64,000 bases of DNA from Lachnospiraceae bacterium (GCA_910574805.1 CAJTCV010000009.1:148179-212178); one strand, 5' to 3'. Positions 33,493-43,095 are shown, counted from the stretch's first letter. Numbers and translations are program-made. The notes: generated by a model from the letters alone, not told the origin.

Positions 33493-34791
33493 TCAGCCTA
33501 CCTTCAGGCGGAATTTCTGAATCTCTTTTTCACTGGCTACTTTCTCGATCTTCGCTCCGAGCCCCTGGAACTTCTGATCCAGGTTCTCATACCCGCGCTC
33601 AATGTAATAGATATCATCCACGATGGTGATACCCTCTGCCGCCAGACCTGCGATGACCAGCGCTGCGCCCGCGCGCAGATCAGGCGCGCTCACCCGTGCC
33701 CCGGTAAAACGCTCCACACCGCTGATGACCGCCACATTTCCCTCCACCTTAACCGAAGCGCCCATACGCGCCAGCTCGTCCACATAGCGGAAACGATTCT
33801 CGAAGATACTCTCTGTCACGATGCTGGTTCCGTCCGCAATCGCCAGCGATACCGCCATCTGAGGCTGCATATCTGTGGGGAAGCCCGGATAGGGCATGGT
33901 CTTCACATGAGTCCCCTGGAGCTTCGCCGGGGCGACCACCTGGATCGCATCGTCATATTCATGGATCCGGCACCCCAGCTCCATCAGCTTGGAACTGGTG
34001 GCTTCCAGATGCTTGGGAATCACATTGTGCAGTACAATATCCCCGCCGGTCACTGCCGCTGCGAACATAAAGGTCCCCGCCTCGATCTGATCCGGGATGA
34101 TGGAATATTCCGTTCTGTGCAGCGCTCTCACGCCCTTGATCCGGATCACATCCGTGCCGGCTCCCTTGATGCTGGCGCCCATACTGTTCAGGAAGTTCGC
34201 CACATCCACCACATGAGGCTCCTTTGCCGCATTTTCAATGGTTGTACTGCCCTCTGCCATAACCGCAGCCATCATAATATTGATCGTGGCTCCCACGCTG
34301 ACCATATCCAGAAAGATATGCGCCCCATGCAGGGTCTCCGCCTCTGCGATGACAAAGCCGTGCTCCACCTTCGTCCTGGCGCCCATGGCCTTGAAGCCCT
34401 TCAGATGCTGGTCGATGGGACGGCTGCCGATATTGCAGCCCCCGGGAAGCGGCACCTGCGCCTTTTTATATTTGCCAAGCAGTGCTCCGAGCAGATAGTA
34501 GGACGCCCGGATCTTTTTCATGCTCTCGCTCTCTACGATAAAATTCTCCACACTGGAACCGTTCACCTTTACCGCATGGCGTCCCACGCGCTCGATCCGT
34601 GTTCCGATCCCCTCCATTGCCTCCAGCAGCGCATTAATATCCCGTACGTCGGGAAGATTGTCTATATATACTGTCTCATTGGTCATATTCGCAGCCGCCA
34701 GAATCGCCAGTGCCGCATTCTTCGCCCCGCCGATCTCCACATCACCGTGCAGCGGGATTCCGCCCTTAATAATATACTGTTCCACGATCAC
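33493..34791 (-). CDS. murA: UDP-N-acetylglucosamine 1-carboxyvinyltransferase
   Basis: 432 aa. First committed step of peptidoglycan synthesis: transfers enolpyruvyl from PEP to UDP-GlcNAc. Typical N-terminus (GGIPLHGDVEIGGAKNAALAIL), catalytic Cys in PLPGGCNIGSRPIDQH (about residue 117), the fosfomycin target. Cytoplasmic. Monocistronic with a good promoter upstream. Confidence 0.97.
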   Translation of the reverse strand: MIVEQYIIKGGIPLHGDVEIGGAKNAALAILAAANMTNETVYIDNLPDVRDINALLEAMEGIGTRIERVGRHAVKVNGSSVENFIVESESMKKIRASYYLLGALLGKYKKAQVPLPGGCNIGSRPIDQHLKGFKAMGARTKVEHGFVIAEAETLHGAHIFLDMVSVGATINIMMAAVMAEGSTTIENAAKEPHVVDVANFLNSMGASIKGAGTDVIRIKGVRALHRTEYSIIPDQIEAGTFMFAAAVTGGDIVLHNVIPKHLEATSSKLMELGCRIHEYDDAIQVVAPAKLQGTHVKTMPYPGFPTDMQPQMAVSLAIADGTSIVTESIFENRFRYVDELARMGASVKVEGNVAVISGVERFTGARVSAPDLRAGAALVIAGLAAEGITIVDDIYYIERGYENLDQKFQGLGAKIEKVASEKEIQKFRLKVG

Positions 34792-34938
34792 ACCTCGTCG
34801 TTTCGTTCCGATTTCTTTTCTATGTAAAGGTTGCGCCGAAAAAGCGCTTCTTATTCGCCGTTTTCAAAAGTACAGATTGTATAAATCTGCCAGATCAGGA
34901 TTTTTTTAAATATACATATAAACCTGCATATCTTTGTT
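34792..34938 (-). other. murA 5' leader region
   Basis: About 140 nt between promoter and murA start. No riboswitch or terminator recognised. Confidence 0.4.
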
Positions 34939-34967
34939 ATTATATATTACGGCTGGTGAAAAATCAA
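34939..34967 (-). promoter_or_regulatory. Sigma-A promoter of murA
   Basis: TTGATT (34967-34962), 17-bp spacer, TATAAT (34944-34939). Confidence 0.75.
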
Positions 34968-35076
34968 TGAACACTTTGTCAAAAAAGGGGTGATTTTTCC
35001 TGTAAGGCATTACAGATTTTATAATTCTTCCCGAAAAATGCATTTTTAATGCCTGTTTCCTGTTTTTGGGTATGAC

Positions 35077-35103
35077 AAAAAAGCCCTGCACCCGGAGGGC
35101 CTT
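35077..35103 (-). terminator. Terminator of the XRE gene
   Basis: GCCCT...AGGGC stem followed on the minus strand by TTTTTT, 4 bp past the stop. Confidence 0.75.
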
Positions 35104-35106
35104 TTC

Positions 35107-35340
35107 TCATTTCAGCAGCTCATCGTATGTGGTGTTCAGGCAGTCCCTTAGTCCCCGAAGCTGAGAACCGGTGATATGTTGGATCCCTCTCTCGATCTTC
35201 ACCAGTGTCTCCCTTGTCATATCCACATCATGAAGCTGGATCATACGGACAAGTTCCGTCTGTCCGATCCCTCTTGTCAGCCGGATCCGGCGTATATTCC
35301 TGCCGATCTGAATCCCCGACTGCTTTATCTTCTGTTCCAT
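35107..35340 (-). CDS. XRE-family helix-turn-helix protein
   Basis: 77 aa from the ATG at 35340 (AGAAGGTG upstream). A single HTH: IGRNIRRIRLTRGIGQTELVRMIQL (abbreviated here as residues 11-35), MTRETLVKIERG as recognition helix region, then GSQLRGLRDCLNTTYDELL. No ligand domain. The first residues MEQKIKQSG and its upstream DNA recur at 35466-35597, a partial duplication. Likely a small repressor; divergent from the 35631 gene. Confidence 0.85.
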   Translation of the reverse strand: MEQKIKQSGIQIGRNIRRIRLTRGIGQTELVRMIQLHDVDMTRETLVKIERGIQHITGSQLRGLRDCLNTTYDELLK

Positions 35341-35415
35341 GGTACACCTTCTGAAAAGAACTGATACCAGTCCTTTTTCTTCCATCATATGCACTTCTCA
35401 GTGACTGATGGGACC
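35318..35415. repeat. Direct repeat, copy 1
   Basis: Covers the start of the XRE gene and its upstream DNA, ending TGATGGGACCAGAA. About 100 bp, diverged copy at 35500-35598. Confidence 0.6.
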
Positions 35416-35465
35416 AGAATCAGCCCAGTTCCGCGACATGACTTTCATTTTCTGAATCTTCGTCA

Positions 35466-35522
35466 TTACCGGGAACGGAAAACAGCAGGTGGCTGCCCTG
35501 ACTGTTTTATCTTCTGTTCCAT
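35466..35522 (-). pseudogene. Truncated copy of the XRE gene start
   Basis: ATG at 35522 opens MEQKIKQSG, identical to the start of the XRE protein at 35340, then diverges (QPPAVFRSR) and stops at 35466. The HTH is missing, so this is a remnant of a duplication. Confidence 0.6.
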
Positions 35523-35598
35523 GATCATTCCTGTAAAAACGGACTTATATCAGTCCTTTTTTCTTTATCATAGACAGTCTTTCTGTTATAATGGGACC
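35500..35598. repeat. Direct repeat, copy 2
   Basis: Contains TTATCTTCTGTTCCATG, CAGTCCTTTTTCTT, ATCATA and ATGGGACCAGAA in the same order as copy 1. Here the region includes a TATAAT (35587-35592) for the following + gene, which in copy 1 is degenerate. Confidence 0.6.
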
Positions 35599-35630
35599 AG
35601 AACGAGTCCACATAAGAAAAGAGGAAGAAA

Positions 35631-36413
35631 ATGCACCAAAAAAACAGGGAAAAGAAATATTATCAAATACGGGTTGAATGGTTGTGGGGAATGATATTTC
35701 TGCTGACAGTACTGTCAGCAGCAGAACTGTATGGAATCTTGAAATATTTTCGGCAGAATCGCACAGAAGCGGCTCCGGAAGAAGGGCAGATGCGTGTGGA
35801 AGTGACCTATGACGGGTGGCGCTCCCGGCTGGACGATACAAACCAGTGCCATCTGTGCGGAGACAGCAGCCGGATTCGCTGCGAGAGCGGCTTCGATGCC
35901 ATCGGCGTGATCTCGCTGAATGACTGGTCTGTCATTGATTTTCAGCTGCGGAAATATGATACGGAAGGGAACGACGTCACAGATGACAGAGCTTCCGGGA
36001 TTCTGTACGGAAATACCGAAGCACTCTCCTGGCTCTCCAGCGGGGACCCCTCCAGAGGCATGGCGAGAATCAGCATGACGCTCCCTGAAGATGCCCGGGC
36101 GGACGAGGACGGCATCTGCCGGAGCCTGTGTCAGCCCTGTCTGGACAAGGTCACTGCCTCCCTCAGCATCTGGAAGTCAGAAAAGGAAGACAAGGAAGCG
36201 CTCCCTCTCTGTCTGGTGGATTTTCAGGATCTGGAACTGTATCCCATACAGGACTGGTATCGGGGGTATTTTATCAGAGATTACTGGATGGAAATGGACT
36301 TTGAACAGTCGTCGGTCTCTGTCAAGGCATACTTTCTGCCTGTCCTCGTACTGGCACAGGGAAACGATCCGGCCGCTGAAGAAGAGACTCCTGTTTTTAT
36401 ACATGTAATATAA
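35631..36413 (+). CDS. Membrane-anchored protein of unknown function
   Basis: 260 aa, ATG after AAGAGGAAGAAA. One N-terminal helix (VEWLWGMIFLLTVLSAAELYG, about 16-35) then a large extracytoplasmic domain with paired cysteines (CHLCGDS near 76-82, CRSLCQPC near 164-171). No family recognised. A TATAAT lies 39 bp upstream in the duplicated region. Confidence 0.75.
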   Translation: MHQKNREKKYYQIRVEWLWGMIFLLTVLSAAELYGILKYFRQNRTEAAPEEGQMRVEVTYDGWRSRLDDTNQCHLCGDSSRIRCESGFDAIGVISLNDWSVIDFQLRKYDTEGNDVTDDRASGILYGNTEALSWLSSGDPSRGMARISMTLPEDARADEDGICRSLCQPCLDKVTASLSIWKSEKEDKEALPLCLVDFQDLELYPIQDWYRGYFIRDYWMEMDFEQSSVSVKAYFLPVLVLAQGNDPAAEEETPVFIHVI

Positions 36414-36440
36414 AAGGGCTTCCCGTATCTTTCGGAAACC
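36414..36440 (+). terminator. Hairpin after the 35631 gene
   Basis: AAGGGCTTCC...GGAAACCCTTT; imperfect stem with T-run, possibly also acting for the tRNA transcript on the other strand. Confidence 0.5.
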
Positions 36441-36451
36441 CTTTCGCCCAG

Positions 36452-36523
36452 AGCACGAGACGGGATTCGAACCCGCGACCCTCGCCTTGGCAAGGCGATA
36501 CTCCACCACTGAGCCACTCGTGC
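36452..36523 (-). tRNA. tRNA-Gly (GCC)
   Basis: 72 nt without CCA. Acceptor GCACGAG/CTCGTGC, anticodon stem TCGCC/GGCGA with loop TTGCCAA, T arm GGTTCGAATCC. Anticodon GCC reads GGC/GGU. Confidence 0.95.
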
Positions 36524-36534
36524 ATATATGTAAA

Positions 36535-36674
36535 ACCCTTTCGGGTGAAGCGGGTGATGGGAATCGAACCCACGTATCCAGCTTGGAAGGCTGGTGTTCT
36601 ACCATTGAACTACACCCGCATATATGTGAAAACCCTTTCGGGTTGTTTGCCTGTATGAAAAACCCTTTCGGGTA
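36535..36674. repeat. Short hairpin repeats ACCCTTTCGGGT around the tRNA genes
   Basis: The 12-nt palindrome with TTTC loop occurs at about 36535-36546, 36634-36646 and 36661-36673, between and upstream of the two tRNAs; probably RNA-processing or pausing hairpins. Confidence 0.5.
36549..36619 (-). tRNA. tRNA-Gly (TCC)
   Basis: 71 nt without CCA. Acceptor GCGGGTG/CACCCGC, anticodon stem CCAGC/GCTGG with loop CTTCCAA, T arm GGTTCGATTCC. Anticodon TCC reads GGA/GGG. First in the transcript. Confidence 0.95.
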
Positions 36675-36708
36675 TTATTGTCTGTCCTCCGGCTTCACAA
36701 CAATAGGT

Positions 36709-36737
36709 ATTCTACTATGGGTCTTTTTAATTGTCAA
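36709..36737 (-). promoter_or_regulatory. Sigma-A promoter of the tRNA-Gly transcript
   Basis: TTGACA (36737-36732), 17-bp spacer, TAGAAT (36714-36709). Confidence 0.75.
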
Positions 36738-36769
36738 TAGTTTTTTTGAATTTTCTGCAAAAATTTTCG

Positions 36770-36789
36770 GCACCCAAAAAGGGCGCCTT
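36770..36789 (-). terminator. Terminator of the 2-hydroxyacid dehydrogenase
   Basis: GGCGCCC-TTTTT-GGGTGCC on the minus strand right at the stop codon. Confidence 0.6.
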
Positions 36790-37773
36790 TTACCCGGTCA
36801 CATAACCCTTTTCAAGGTCTACCAGATTCACCAGTTCTCTGCCCTCCAGATACCGCTCCAGATTCTGACAGCAGAGGTTCACCACCTTCTGTCCGGTCTC
36901 TCTGGAATACCCGAAGCTCTGGCCTGCGATATGAGGCGTCAGAATCACTCTCTCGATCTTCCACAGAGGATGTCCTTTGGGCAGCGGTTCCGGATCCGTC
37001 ACATCCAGCGCAACGCCTCCCAGATGCCCGTCATGAAGCACCCGCACAAGACCGGCCGTATGGATCAGGTCTCCCCGGCCCACATTGACCAGAAGAGCAG
37101 TCTTCTTCATGCTCCGAAGCCGCTTCTCATTCAGGAGGCCTCTGGTCTCTCTGGTGGATGGCAGACAGGCGATCACAATATCCGCCCCGGGCAGTCTGTC
37201 GTCCAGCTCCTCCCTGGTGATCATGGCATCAAAGCAGTCCGGATAGTTCCGGTCCGTCCGCCGCATGCCGGTGACATGCGTCCCGAACGCCTTCAGCCTC
37301 TTGGCCGCACCGGTCCCAATATCCCCGGCCCCCAGGATCAGCACCTCCTTGTCCCACAGAAGAGACTCTCTCCTGATCTGACTCCAGCACTCCTCCTGTT
37401 GCAAAAGGGCATACTGCTTCAGGTTCCGCCCCATGGCAAGCAACACCCCCAGAATATATTCCGCAATCACCGTCTGAAAGCAGCCTCTGGCATTGGTCAG
37501 CAGCACTCCCTTCGGAAACCCTTCCCTCATGGTATACACATCGGTTCCTGCCCAGCTCATCTGCACCCATTTAAGCCTGGCGCAGTTTTGAAGCTCCCGG
37601 ATCCCCGGTTCCCCGAAAATGATCTCTGCCTCTTCAAGAAACGGCTGCCGTTCCTCCCGGCTCATCTGCGGGTCAATGAACTGCCACTCCACCCTGTCTT
37701 TTCCTGCTTCTGTCATCATATCCCTCTGCGCCCGGTCACAGGGCAGGAGGACTGCCGCCTTCTTCTTTCCCAT
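36790..37773 (-). CDS. D-2-hydroxyacid dehydrogenase family protein
   Basis: 327 aa from the ATG at 37773 (GGAGGG 6 nt upstream). NAD-binding domain with LILGAGDIGTGAAKRL (about 138-153), catalytic Arg region LLVNVGRGDLI, Glu in DVTDPEPLP, and His in LTPHIAGQS (about 283-291). Reduces 2-keto acids or oxidises D-2-hydroxy acids. The substrate domain is diverged, so specificity is open. Confidence 0.9.
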   Translation of the reverse strand: MGKKKAAVLLPCDRAQRDMMTEAGKDRVEWQFIDPQMSREERQPFLEEAEIIFGEPGIRELQNCARLKWVQMSWAGTDVYTMREGFPKGVLLTNARGCFQTVIAEYILGVLLAMGRNLKQYALLQQEECWSQIRRESLLWDKEVLILGAGDIGTGAAKRLKAFGTHVTGMRRTDRNYPDCFDAMITREELDDRLPGADIVIACLPSTRETRGLLNEKRLRSMKKTALLVNVGRGDLIHTAGLVRVLHDGHLGGVALDVTDPEPLPKGHPLWKIERVILTPHIAGQSFGYSRETGQKVVNLCCQNLERYLEGRELVNLVDLEKGYVTG

Positions 37774-37871
37774 AAAAATCCCTCCAGCAGGGCCCCTTTT
37801 CACGGGCCCGGAATCTCTCTGACTGACCTGTATCCTGCCCGGGATACGGCCATATTATACCTGCACGCCGC

Positions 37872-37913
37872 AAAAACGCCGGCTTCATGGGCGCTCTCCA
37901 CAAAGCCGGCGTT
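37872..37913 (-). terminator. Terminator of the FGGY kinase gene
   Basis: AACGCCGGCTT...AAGCCGGCGTT with following TTT on the minus strand. Confidence 0.9.
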
Positions 37914-37937
37914 CCGTCAGGACCTCTGCCGTCCGTA

Positions 37938-39533
37938 TTATCTCAGACAGTCCACAGCCGCCCGCTCAATGGGGAACCCGGCCCTGTATCTGCTGATAAA
38001 TTCGTCAAAACCTTTCACATCTGCCGGATCCGGATCCATCTTCTCGCCCTCGTCTCCGCCGAAGACCTTCTCCTGCAAATAGTCCTCCAGCGTCTCTCCT
38101 TCGCCCTTCTGGAGCATATAGGAGGCCAGCAGCGCAATTCCCCATGCACCGCCTTCCCCTGCAGTTTTCATGACGGATACCGTAGCGTCCATGGCGCCGG
38201 CCAGGATACTCTGTCCCACCCCTTTGGTCTTGAAGAGTCCGCCGTGCCCGGTGATCCGGTCCACAGCTACCTTCTCTTCCTTCATCAGAATGTCCAGACC
38301 TACCTTCAGCGCCCCCAGGGAGGTGTAGAGATTGGCACGCATGAAATTCGCCAGGTTGAACCGGCTGTCCGGCGTACGCACGAACAGGGGACGCCCTTCC
38401 TCGAAGCCTGTAATATGCTCTCCGGAGAAATAATTATATGCCAGCAGTCCGCCGCAGTCCTTGTCCCCTTCCAGAGCCTTATTGTAAAGAGTGCCGAACA
38501 GCCTGTCCATATCCACTTCCATGCCGAAGCTCTCCGCAAACTCCTTAAAGAGGCTGACCCAGGCATTCAGGTCTGAGGTACAGTTATTACAGTGTACCAT
38601 AGCCACGGCATCGCCGCTGGGCGTGGTCACCATATCAATCTCTTCATATGCTTTCTGAAGCTCCTTCTCCAGCACAATCATGGCAAATACGGACGTTCCT
38701 GCGGACACGTTGCCCGTACGCTGCTTCACACTGTTGGTAGCCGCCATACCGGTCCCCGCATCTCCCTCCGGCGGACACAGAGGACAGCCAGCCTGCAGCG
38801 TACCGGTGGGATCCAGCCTCTTCGCTCCCTCTTCGCTCAGAACGCCGGCCCGGTCTCCTGCCACGAGAACCCGTGGAAGCAGATCCTCCACCTTCCACGG
38901 AAATCCTTTGGGCGCCACAAGCTCATTGAAAGTGCGGATCATGGACGCATAATAAGTCTTTGTACCGGAATCAATGGGGAACATACCGGAAGCGCTTCCA
39001 ACGCCCAGCACCTTCTCTCCTGTGAGCTGCCAGTGAATATAGCCGTCCAGCGTCGTGATAAAGTCCACCTCCGGCACATGCTCCTCCCCGTTCAGAATCG
39101 CCTGATACAGATGAGCGATGCTCCATCTCTGGGGCACATGAAAATGAAATGCTTCCGTCAGCGCCTCGGAAGCCTGCTGGGTGATCGTATTTCTCCAGGT
39201 CCGGAAGGGCACCAGCAGCTCTCCTTTTTTATCAAATGCCAGATATCCGTGCATCATGGCGCTGAAGCCCATGGCGCCAAGCTTCTCCACCTGAACGTCA
39301 TACTGCTTCTTCACATCCTCTGTCATCTTCCTGTAGCAGTCCTGAAGTCCGCTCCAGATATCCTCCAGTGTATACGTCCAGATCCCGTTCTCCAGCCGGT
39401 TCTCCCAGTCATGGGCCCCGGATGCGATGGGCGTATTGTTCTCATCCACCAGCACCGCCTTGATCCTGGTGGAACCAAACTCGATTCCAAGCACCGCTTT
39501 CCCGTCAACTATTGTCTTCCTTACATCGCTCAT
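37938..39533 (-). CDS. FGGY-family carbohydrate kinase (xylulokinase-like)
   Basis: 531 aa from the ATG at 39533, behind [24 protein letters not shown] (about 14-30) is the phosphate-1 loop; [21 protein letters not shown] carries the adenosine-binding region of the C-domain. [10 protein letters not shown] (about 90) matches the substrate loop of pentulose kinases. Phosphorylates a ketopentose or hexulose, probably L-ribulose or D-xylulose; not determined. Monocistronic. Confidence 0.9.
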   Translation of the reverse strand: MSDVRKTIVDGKAVLGIEFGSTRIKAVLVDENNTPIASGAHDWENRLENGIWTYTLEDIWSGLQDCYRKMTEDVKKQYDVQVEKLGAMGFSAMMHGYLAFDKKGELLVPFRTWRNTITQQASEALTEAFHFHVPQRWSIAHLYQAILNGEEHVPEVDFITTLDGYIHWQLTGEKVLGVGSASGMFPIDSGTKTYYASMIRTFNELVAPKGFPWKVEDLLPRVLVAGDRAGVLSEEGAKRLDPTGTLQAGCPLCPPEGDAGTGMAATNSVKQRTGNVSAGTSVFAMIVLEKELQKAYEEIDMVTTPSGDAVAMVHCNNCTSDLNAWVSLFKEFAESFGMEVDMDRLFGTLYNKALEGDKDCGGLLAYNYFSGEHITGFEEGRPLFVRTPDSRFNLANFMRANLYTSLGALKVGLDILMKEEKVAVDRITGHGGLFKTKGVGQSILAGAMDATVSVMKTAGEGGAWGIALLASYMLQKGEGETLEDYLQEKVFGGDEGEKMDPDPADVKGFDEFISRYRAGFPIERAAVDCLR

Positions 39534-39612
39534 GAAACAAACCCTCCTAAACATATTCACGACCCGGAGCCCTTAGCCTCGCTCCGTGATGCCTTTCGCA
39601 TCTTATGTGATA

Positions 39613-39641
39613 ATGATAACATATGAAAAGAGGGATTACAA
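39613..39641 (-). promoter_or_regulatory. Sigma-A promoter of the FGGY kinase
   Basis: TTGTAA (39641-39636), 17-bp spacer, TATCAT (39618-39613). Confidence 0.65.
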
Positions 39642-39672
39642 AAGGATTTTGCCCGCACCCGGAAATTTTTCA

Positions 39673-39715
39673 CAAAAAAGAGTACATCTCAGCCGGGATA
39701 TCCGATGAAATGTAC
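39673..39715 (-). terminator. Terminator of azlCD
   Basis: GTACAT...ATGTAC with an inner CGG/CCG pairing, followed by TCTTTTTTG on the minus strand. Confidence 0.65.
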
Positions 39716-39790
39716 TCCTGTACACACTCCGGCAACAGCCTCTCTGTGTACCTGTCCTTCCCTGGATACAGACTTTTGCAGTCCCCCTGT

Positions 39791-40087
39791 CTACAGCAGA
39801 AGCTCTGCCACAAACACTGCTGCACAGGCCGCAGCCGCCACGGTCACCAGACTTTTCCCCCGATACGCCAGCACACCTGCCGCCGCCACCCCTGCCAGGG
39901 CGCTCGCCACACTCTCCGTTGCGTACAGAATGGCCGGAAAAGTCATGGCCGTCAGGCAGGTATAGGGCACATAGTACAGAAAGGACTGCACATACCTGTT
40001 TTCGATCTTCCTGTGAAACACCGTCAGCGGAATCACCCGGATCAGATAGGTTACCAGAGCCATGATACCGATATAGACGTATACCAT
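39791..40087 (-). CDS. azlD: Branched-chain amino acid exporter small subunit
   Basis: 98 aa, three to four hydrophobic helices (YVYIGIMALVTYLIRVIPL...). AzlD family. ATG at 40087 overlaps the azlC stop (TGATG), so it is coupled. With AzlC it exports branched-chain amino acids and analogues. Confidence 0.9.
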   Translation of the reverse strand: MVYVYIGIMALVTYLIRVIPLTVFHRKIENRYVQSFLYYVPYTCLTAMTFPAILYATESVASALAGVAAAGVLAYRGKSLVTVAAAACAAVFVAELLL

Positions 40088-40797
40088 CACTGTCCTCCCT
40101 CCTCACCCGTCACCGGGAAAAGGACCGCCCCCGCCGCAGATGCCGCCACCGTACACAGAATGATGGACATCCCGGCAGAGATCCCGTCAAAGAACGGAAC
40201 ATAGTAGATCACACAGCTCATCAGCGCCGCCAGGATCACCACCAGAAGCACCGGCCGCGCTTTCCTGGCCGCTGGTATGACCACCGCCATGAACATCCCG
40301 TACAGCGCGACGCTCAGCGCACTGTTCACCGAGGCCGGCAGCATGCTTCCCGCCGCCGCACCGCACGCCGTACCTGCGGTCCAGCCCAGAATGGGGAGCA
40401 CCTGCAAACCGACAATATACGGAAAGGACAGCTCCTTTCCATGGGACATGGCCACGGCAAAAATCTCATCTGTATTGGCGAATGCGATCACAAAGCGCTG
40501 CCGCATGGTCACCTTCCCGGCAAGCTTCTGGGAAAGCGACAGACTCATGAGCGCATATCTCAGATTGATGATCAGCTGCGTTGCCGCCATCTCCAGCAGG
40601 GTTCCTCCTGCGATGATGACCTGAAGACCGGCAAACTGTCCCGCGCTGGTCATATTGGTCAGGCTCATCAGCGCCGCCTGAAAGCCGGACAGCCCGCCGC
40701 TCATGGCCATAATGCCGAAACTGAAGCTCACGGAAAAATACCCAAGGGCGATCGGCACGCCGTCCCTGCATCCGCATCGTATTTCCTGTTTTATCAT
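40087..40797 (-). CDS. azlC: Branched-chain amino acid exporter large subunit
   Basis: 236 aa, about seven helices. AzlC/LIV-E family start (GVPIALGYFSVSFSFGIMAMSGGLS, residues about 14-38 abbreviated) and SLTNMTSAGQFAGLQV. Forms the exporter with AzlD. Follows the GH13 gene by 79 bp; may be read through from it. Confidence 0.92.
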   Translation of the reverse strand: MIKQEIRCGCRDGVPIALGYFSVSFSFGIMAMSGGLSGFQAALMSLTNMTSAGQFAGLQVIIAGGTLLEMAATQLIINLRYALMSLSLSQKLAGKVTMRQRFVIAFANTDEIFAVAMSHGKELSFPYIVGLQVLPILGWTAGTACGAAAGSMLPASVNSALSVALYGMFMAVVIPAARKARPVLLVVILAALMSCVIYYVPFFDGISAGMSIILCTVAASAAGAVLFPVTGEEGGQ

Positions 40798-40876
40798 CTC
40801 TTCTTCATCCTGTATCGAAGACCTTCTGCCTCCCGCGGACCCGCCGCGGACAGGCGCCGGCCCTGTATCCTCCCTG

Positions 40877-42973
40877 TCAGATCCGCCTCAGGATCATGGA
40901 ACATATGGGCGGTACCTTCAGGTAGAGAATCCCTTTCTTCACATGGTAGACCTCTCTCCCCAGGCTGAACCCGTTTTCCAGCGTCAGCATCACACGCTCC
41001 ATGAACGCCTCCCTGGGGACGCCAGCTTCCCACACGGGGATATTGACCTCTTTTTCCTCTTTTCCATTGTTGACCACAACCACCATCTGTTCCTGCTCAC
41101 TGAACCTGCCATAGCTGAGGAACTGATAATCCAGCTCCAGAAAACGGGTGGAGCCATGAGTCAGCACGGGATTCTCCTTCCGGATACAGATCGCTTCCTT
41201 ATAGAAAGAAAGCAGTCCCTGATCTTCCTCACCCCAGGGATAGGTCCTGCGGTTATCCGGATCCGTAAATCCGCAGAGCCCCGCCTCGTCTCCATAGTAG
41301 AGTGTGGGCGCTCCCACCCAGGTCATCTGAATCACCACTGCCTCCCGGAACACACCCTTGTTCACGCCCTCCGAAGCCGCATCCGAACCCAGCTCCTGCA
41401 CACGTCCCACCTTGTGGTTGGTCCTGGTGAGAAATCGGGAATGGTCATGATTGGACAACTCATTCATCGCCGTCTGCAGAGAAGGCGCATAAAAATTCGC
41501 CATATGGTGCATCATGGCATCTTTAAACGCCTGTGCATTTCCATACATATCTTCCCGGTACTCATCGCTGTGCTTCTCCATACCAGTCAGGAACCAGGTC
41601 ACCGGTTCCATAAACGCATCATAGTTCATCAGCGTATCCCACTGGTCTCCCTGCAGCCAGGCATTGGCATTGCCGTAATGCTCCGCAAGGATCAGCGCCT
41701 CCGGATTGGTCTCCTTGACCACCTTCCGAAATTTACGCCAGAACTCATGGTTATATTCCCCGGAGAAACCAAGATCCGCCGCCACATCCAGCCGCCATCC
41801 ATCCACGCAGAAAGGCGGCTCCAGCCATTTCCTGGCAATATAGAGGATATATTCCTCCAGCTTCTCTGACTGCTCATAACAGAGCTTGGGCAGCGTATCA
41901 TGGCCCCACCAGCCGTCATAATACTCATTATAGGGCCAGCCATGCTCATAATTGAATTTGAAAAAATGCCGGTAGGGGCTGTCTTTGGAAATATAGGCTC
42001 CCTTCTCATAACCTTCCATCTGCTCATACAGACGTTCCCGGTCCAGCCATTTGTTAAAGGACCCGCAGTGGTTAAACACACCATCCAGAATGATCTTCAT
42101 TCCTCTTCGGTGTACCTCCGCCACAAATCTTGCGAAAAACTCGTTGCTCGCTTCCAGATTCTTCTTGTTTACCACGCGCTGAATATATTTGCTGGCATGG
42201 GCATTGTTGTTATCCCCCTCCGGCAGGCATTCTCCGCCGTCCTCCACGATCACTCCGTAGTGCGGATCGATATAGTCATAATCCTGGCTGTCGTATTTAT
42301 GGTTGGAGGGCGATACGAAGATGGGGTTCAGATAGAGTACCTCCACCCCCAGATCCTGCAGATAGTCCAGCTTATCCCAGATCCCCTGGATATCTCCGCC
42401 GTAAAAGTCCCGCACGTCCATGGATTCCGGATAACGCCTCCAGTCTCTTACCCTCCGGACGCCCTCCCCAATGTAAATATACTCCCGGTCCTCCACATCG
42501 TTGGATGTGTCACCATTACAGAAACGATCCGTATAGATCTGATACATAATCGCTCCCTTTGCCCAGTCCGGGGTCTTAAACCCCGGCACGATACCGAAAG
42601 AATTGTATTCCTGGAGGTTTCTCGACACTCCCAGACTGTTATAAAAACACCTCTGATTACCCGTCTGAATTTCAAAAAAATAGTGGATCGGCTCCGTAAG
42701 CGGTTCGGTGGTATAGGTGTAATAATCAAAAACCCCTTCTTTGTATGCTTTTTTCATGGGGACCTTATGGCTTCCGCAGATAAAAAACACATAATCCGCG
42801 TTGTCCATCCAGGTGCGGAACTTGATCGTCACCCGATCACCGATCTCCGGCTCAAATGGATCACGATAGTTGGCGCTTTCATCGCTGAAAAGCGCGGACC
42901 TATTCAGTACAGGCCTCATGTTGACTGCATATTCCCGGCTGCGTTTTGCCTGTGCGATCTCTTTTAAATCCAT
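40877..42973 (-). CDS. Glycoside hydrolase family 13 alpha-glucanase (neopullulanase/cyclomaltodextrinase type)
   Basis: 698 aa from the ATG at 42973. N-terminal starch-binding-like domain (to about 130), then the barrel: GVEVLYLNPIF, conserved region I DGVFNHCG, region II GWRLDVAAD with the nucleophile Asp, region III LAEHYG with the acid Glu, region IV NELSNHDHSR. C-terminal beta domain. No signal peptide, so it acts in the cytoplasm on imported maltodextrins. Confidence 0.95.
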   Translation of the reverse strand: MDLKEIAQAKRSREYAVNMRPVLNRSALFSDESANYRDPFEPEIGDRVTIKFRTWMDNADYVFFICGSHKVPMKKAYKEGVFDYYTYTTEPLTEPIHYFFEIQTGNQRCFYNSLGVSRNLQEYNSFGIVPGFKTPDWAKGAIMYQIYTDRFCNGDTSNDVEDREYIYIGEGVRRVRDWRRYPESMDVRDFYGGDIQGIWDKLDYLQDLGVEVLYLNPIFVSPSNHKYDSQDYDYIDPHYGVIVEDGGECLPEGDNNNAHASKYIQRVVNKKNLEASNEFFARFVAEVHRRGMKIILDGVFNHCGSFNKWLDRERLYEQMEGYEKGAYISKDSPYRHFFKFNYEHGWPYNEYYDGWWGHDTLPKLCYEQSEKLEEYILYIARKWLEPPFCVDGWRLDVAADLGFSGEYNHEFWRKFRKVVKETNPEALILAEHYGNANAWLQGDQWDTLMNYDAFMEPVTWFLTGMEKHSDEYREDMYGNAQAFKDAMMHHMANFYAPSLQTAMNELSNHDHSRFLTRTNHKVGRVQELGSDAASEGVNKGVFREAVVIQMTWVGAPTLYYGDEAGLCGFTDPDNRRTYPWGEEDQGLLSFYKEAICIRKENPVLTHGSTRFLELDYQFLSYGRFSEQEQMVVVVNNGKEEKEVNIPVWEAGVPREAFMERVMLTLENGFSLGREVYHVKKGILYLKVPPICSMILRRI

Positions 42974-43009
42974 GCATTCCATCCCTTCAAAAAAAATTTT
43001 TGTCTGATT

Positions 43010-43038
43010 ATAATATAACAGATAGCATACTTACACAA
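43010..43038 (-). promoter_or_regulatory. Sigma-A promoter of the GH13 gene
   Basis: TTGTGT (43038-43033), 17-bp spacer, TATTAT (43015-43010). Confidence 0.6.
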
Positions 43039-43062
43039 GACCTTTTCCAAAAAAAGACAGTA

Positions 43063-43095
43063 AAAAAGACAGCGGGGGTTCATGCTGTCTTTTTT
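43063..43095 (-). terminator. Terminator of ftsH
   Basis: AAAAAGACAGC...GCTGTCTTTTT, symmetrical, 134 bp beyond the ftsH stop. Confidence 0.8.

Noticed and set aside
34906..35091. 61-codon minus-strand frame upstream of murA
   Set aside because: It overlaps the murA promoter and has no recognisable ribosome site or product.
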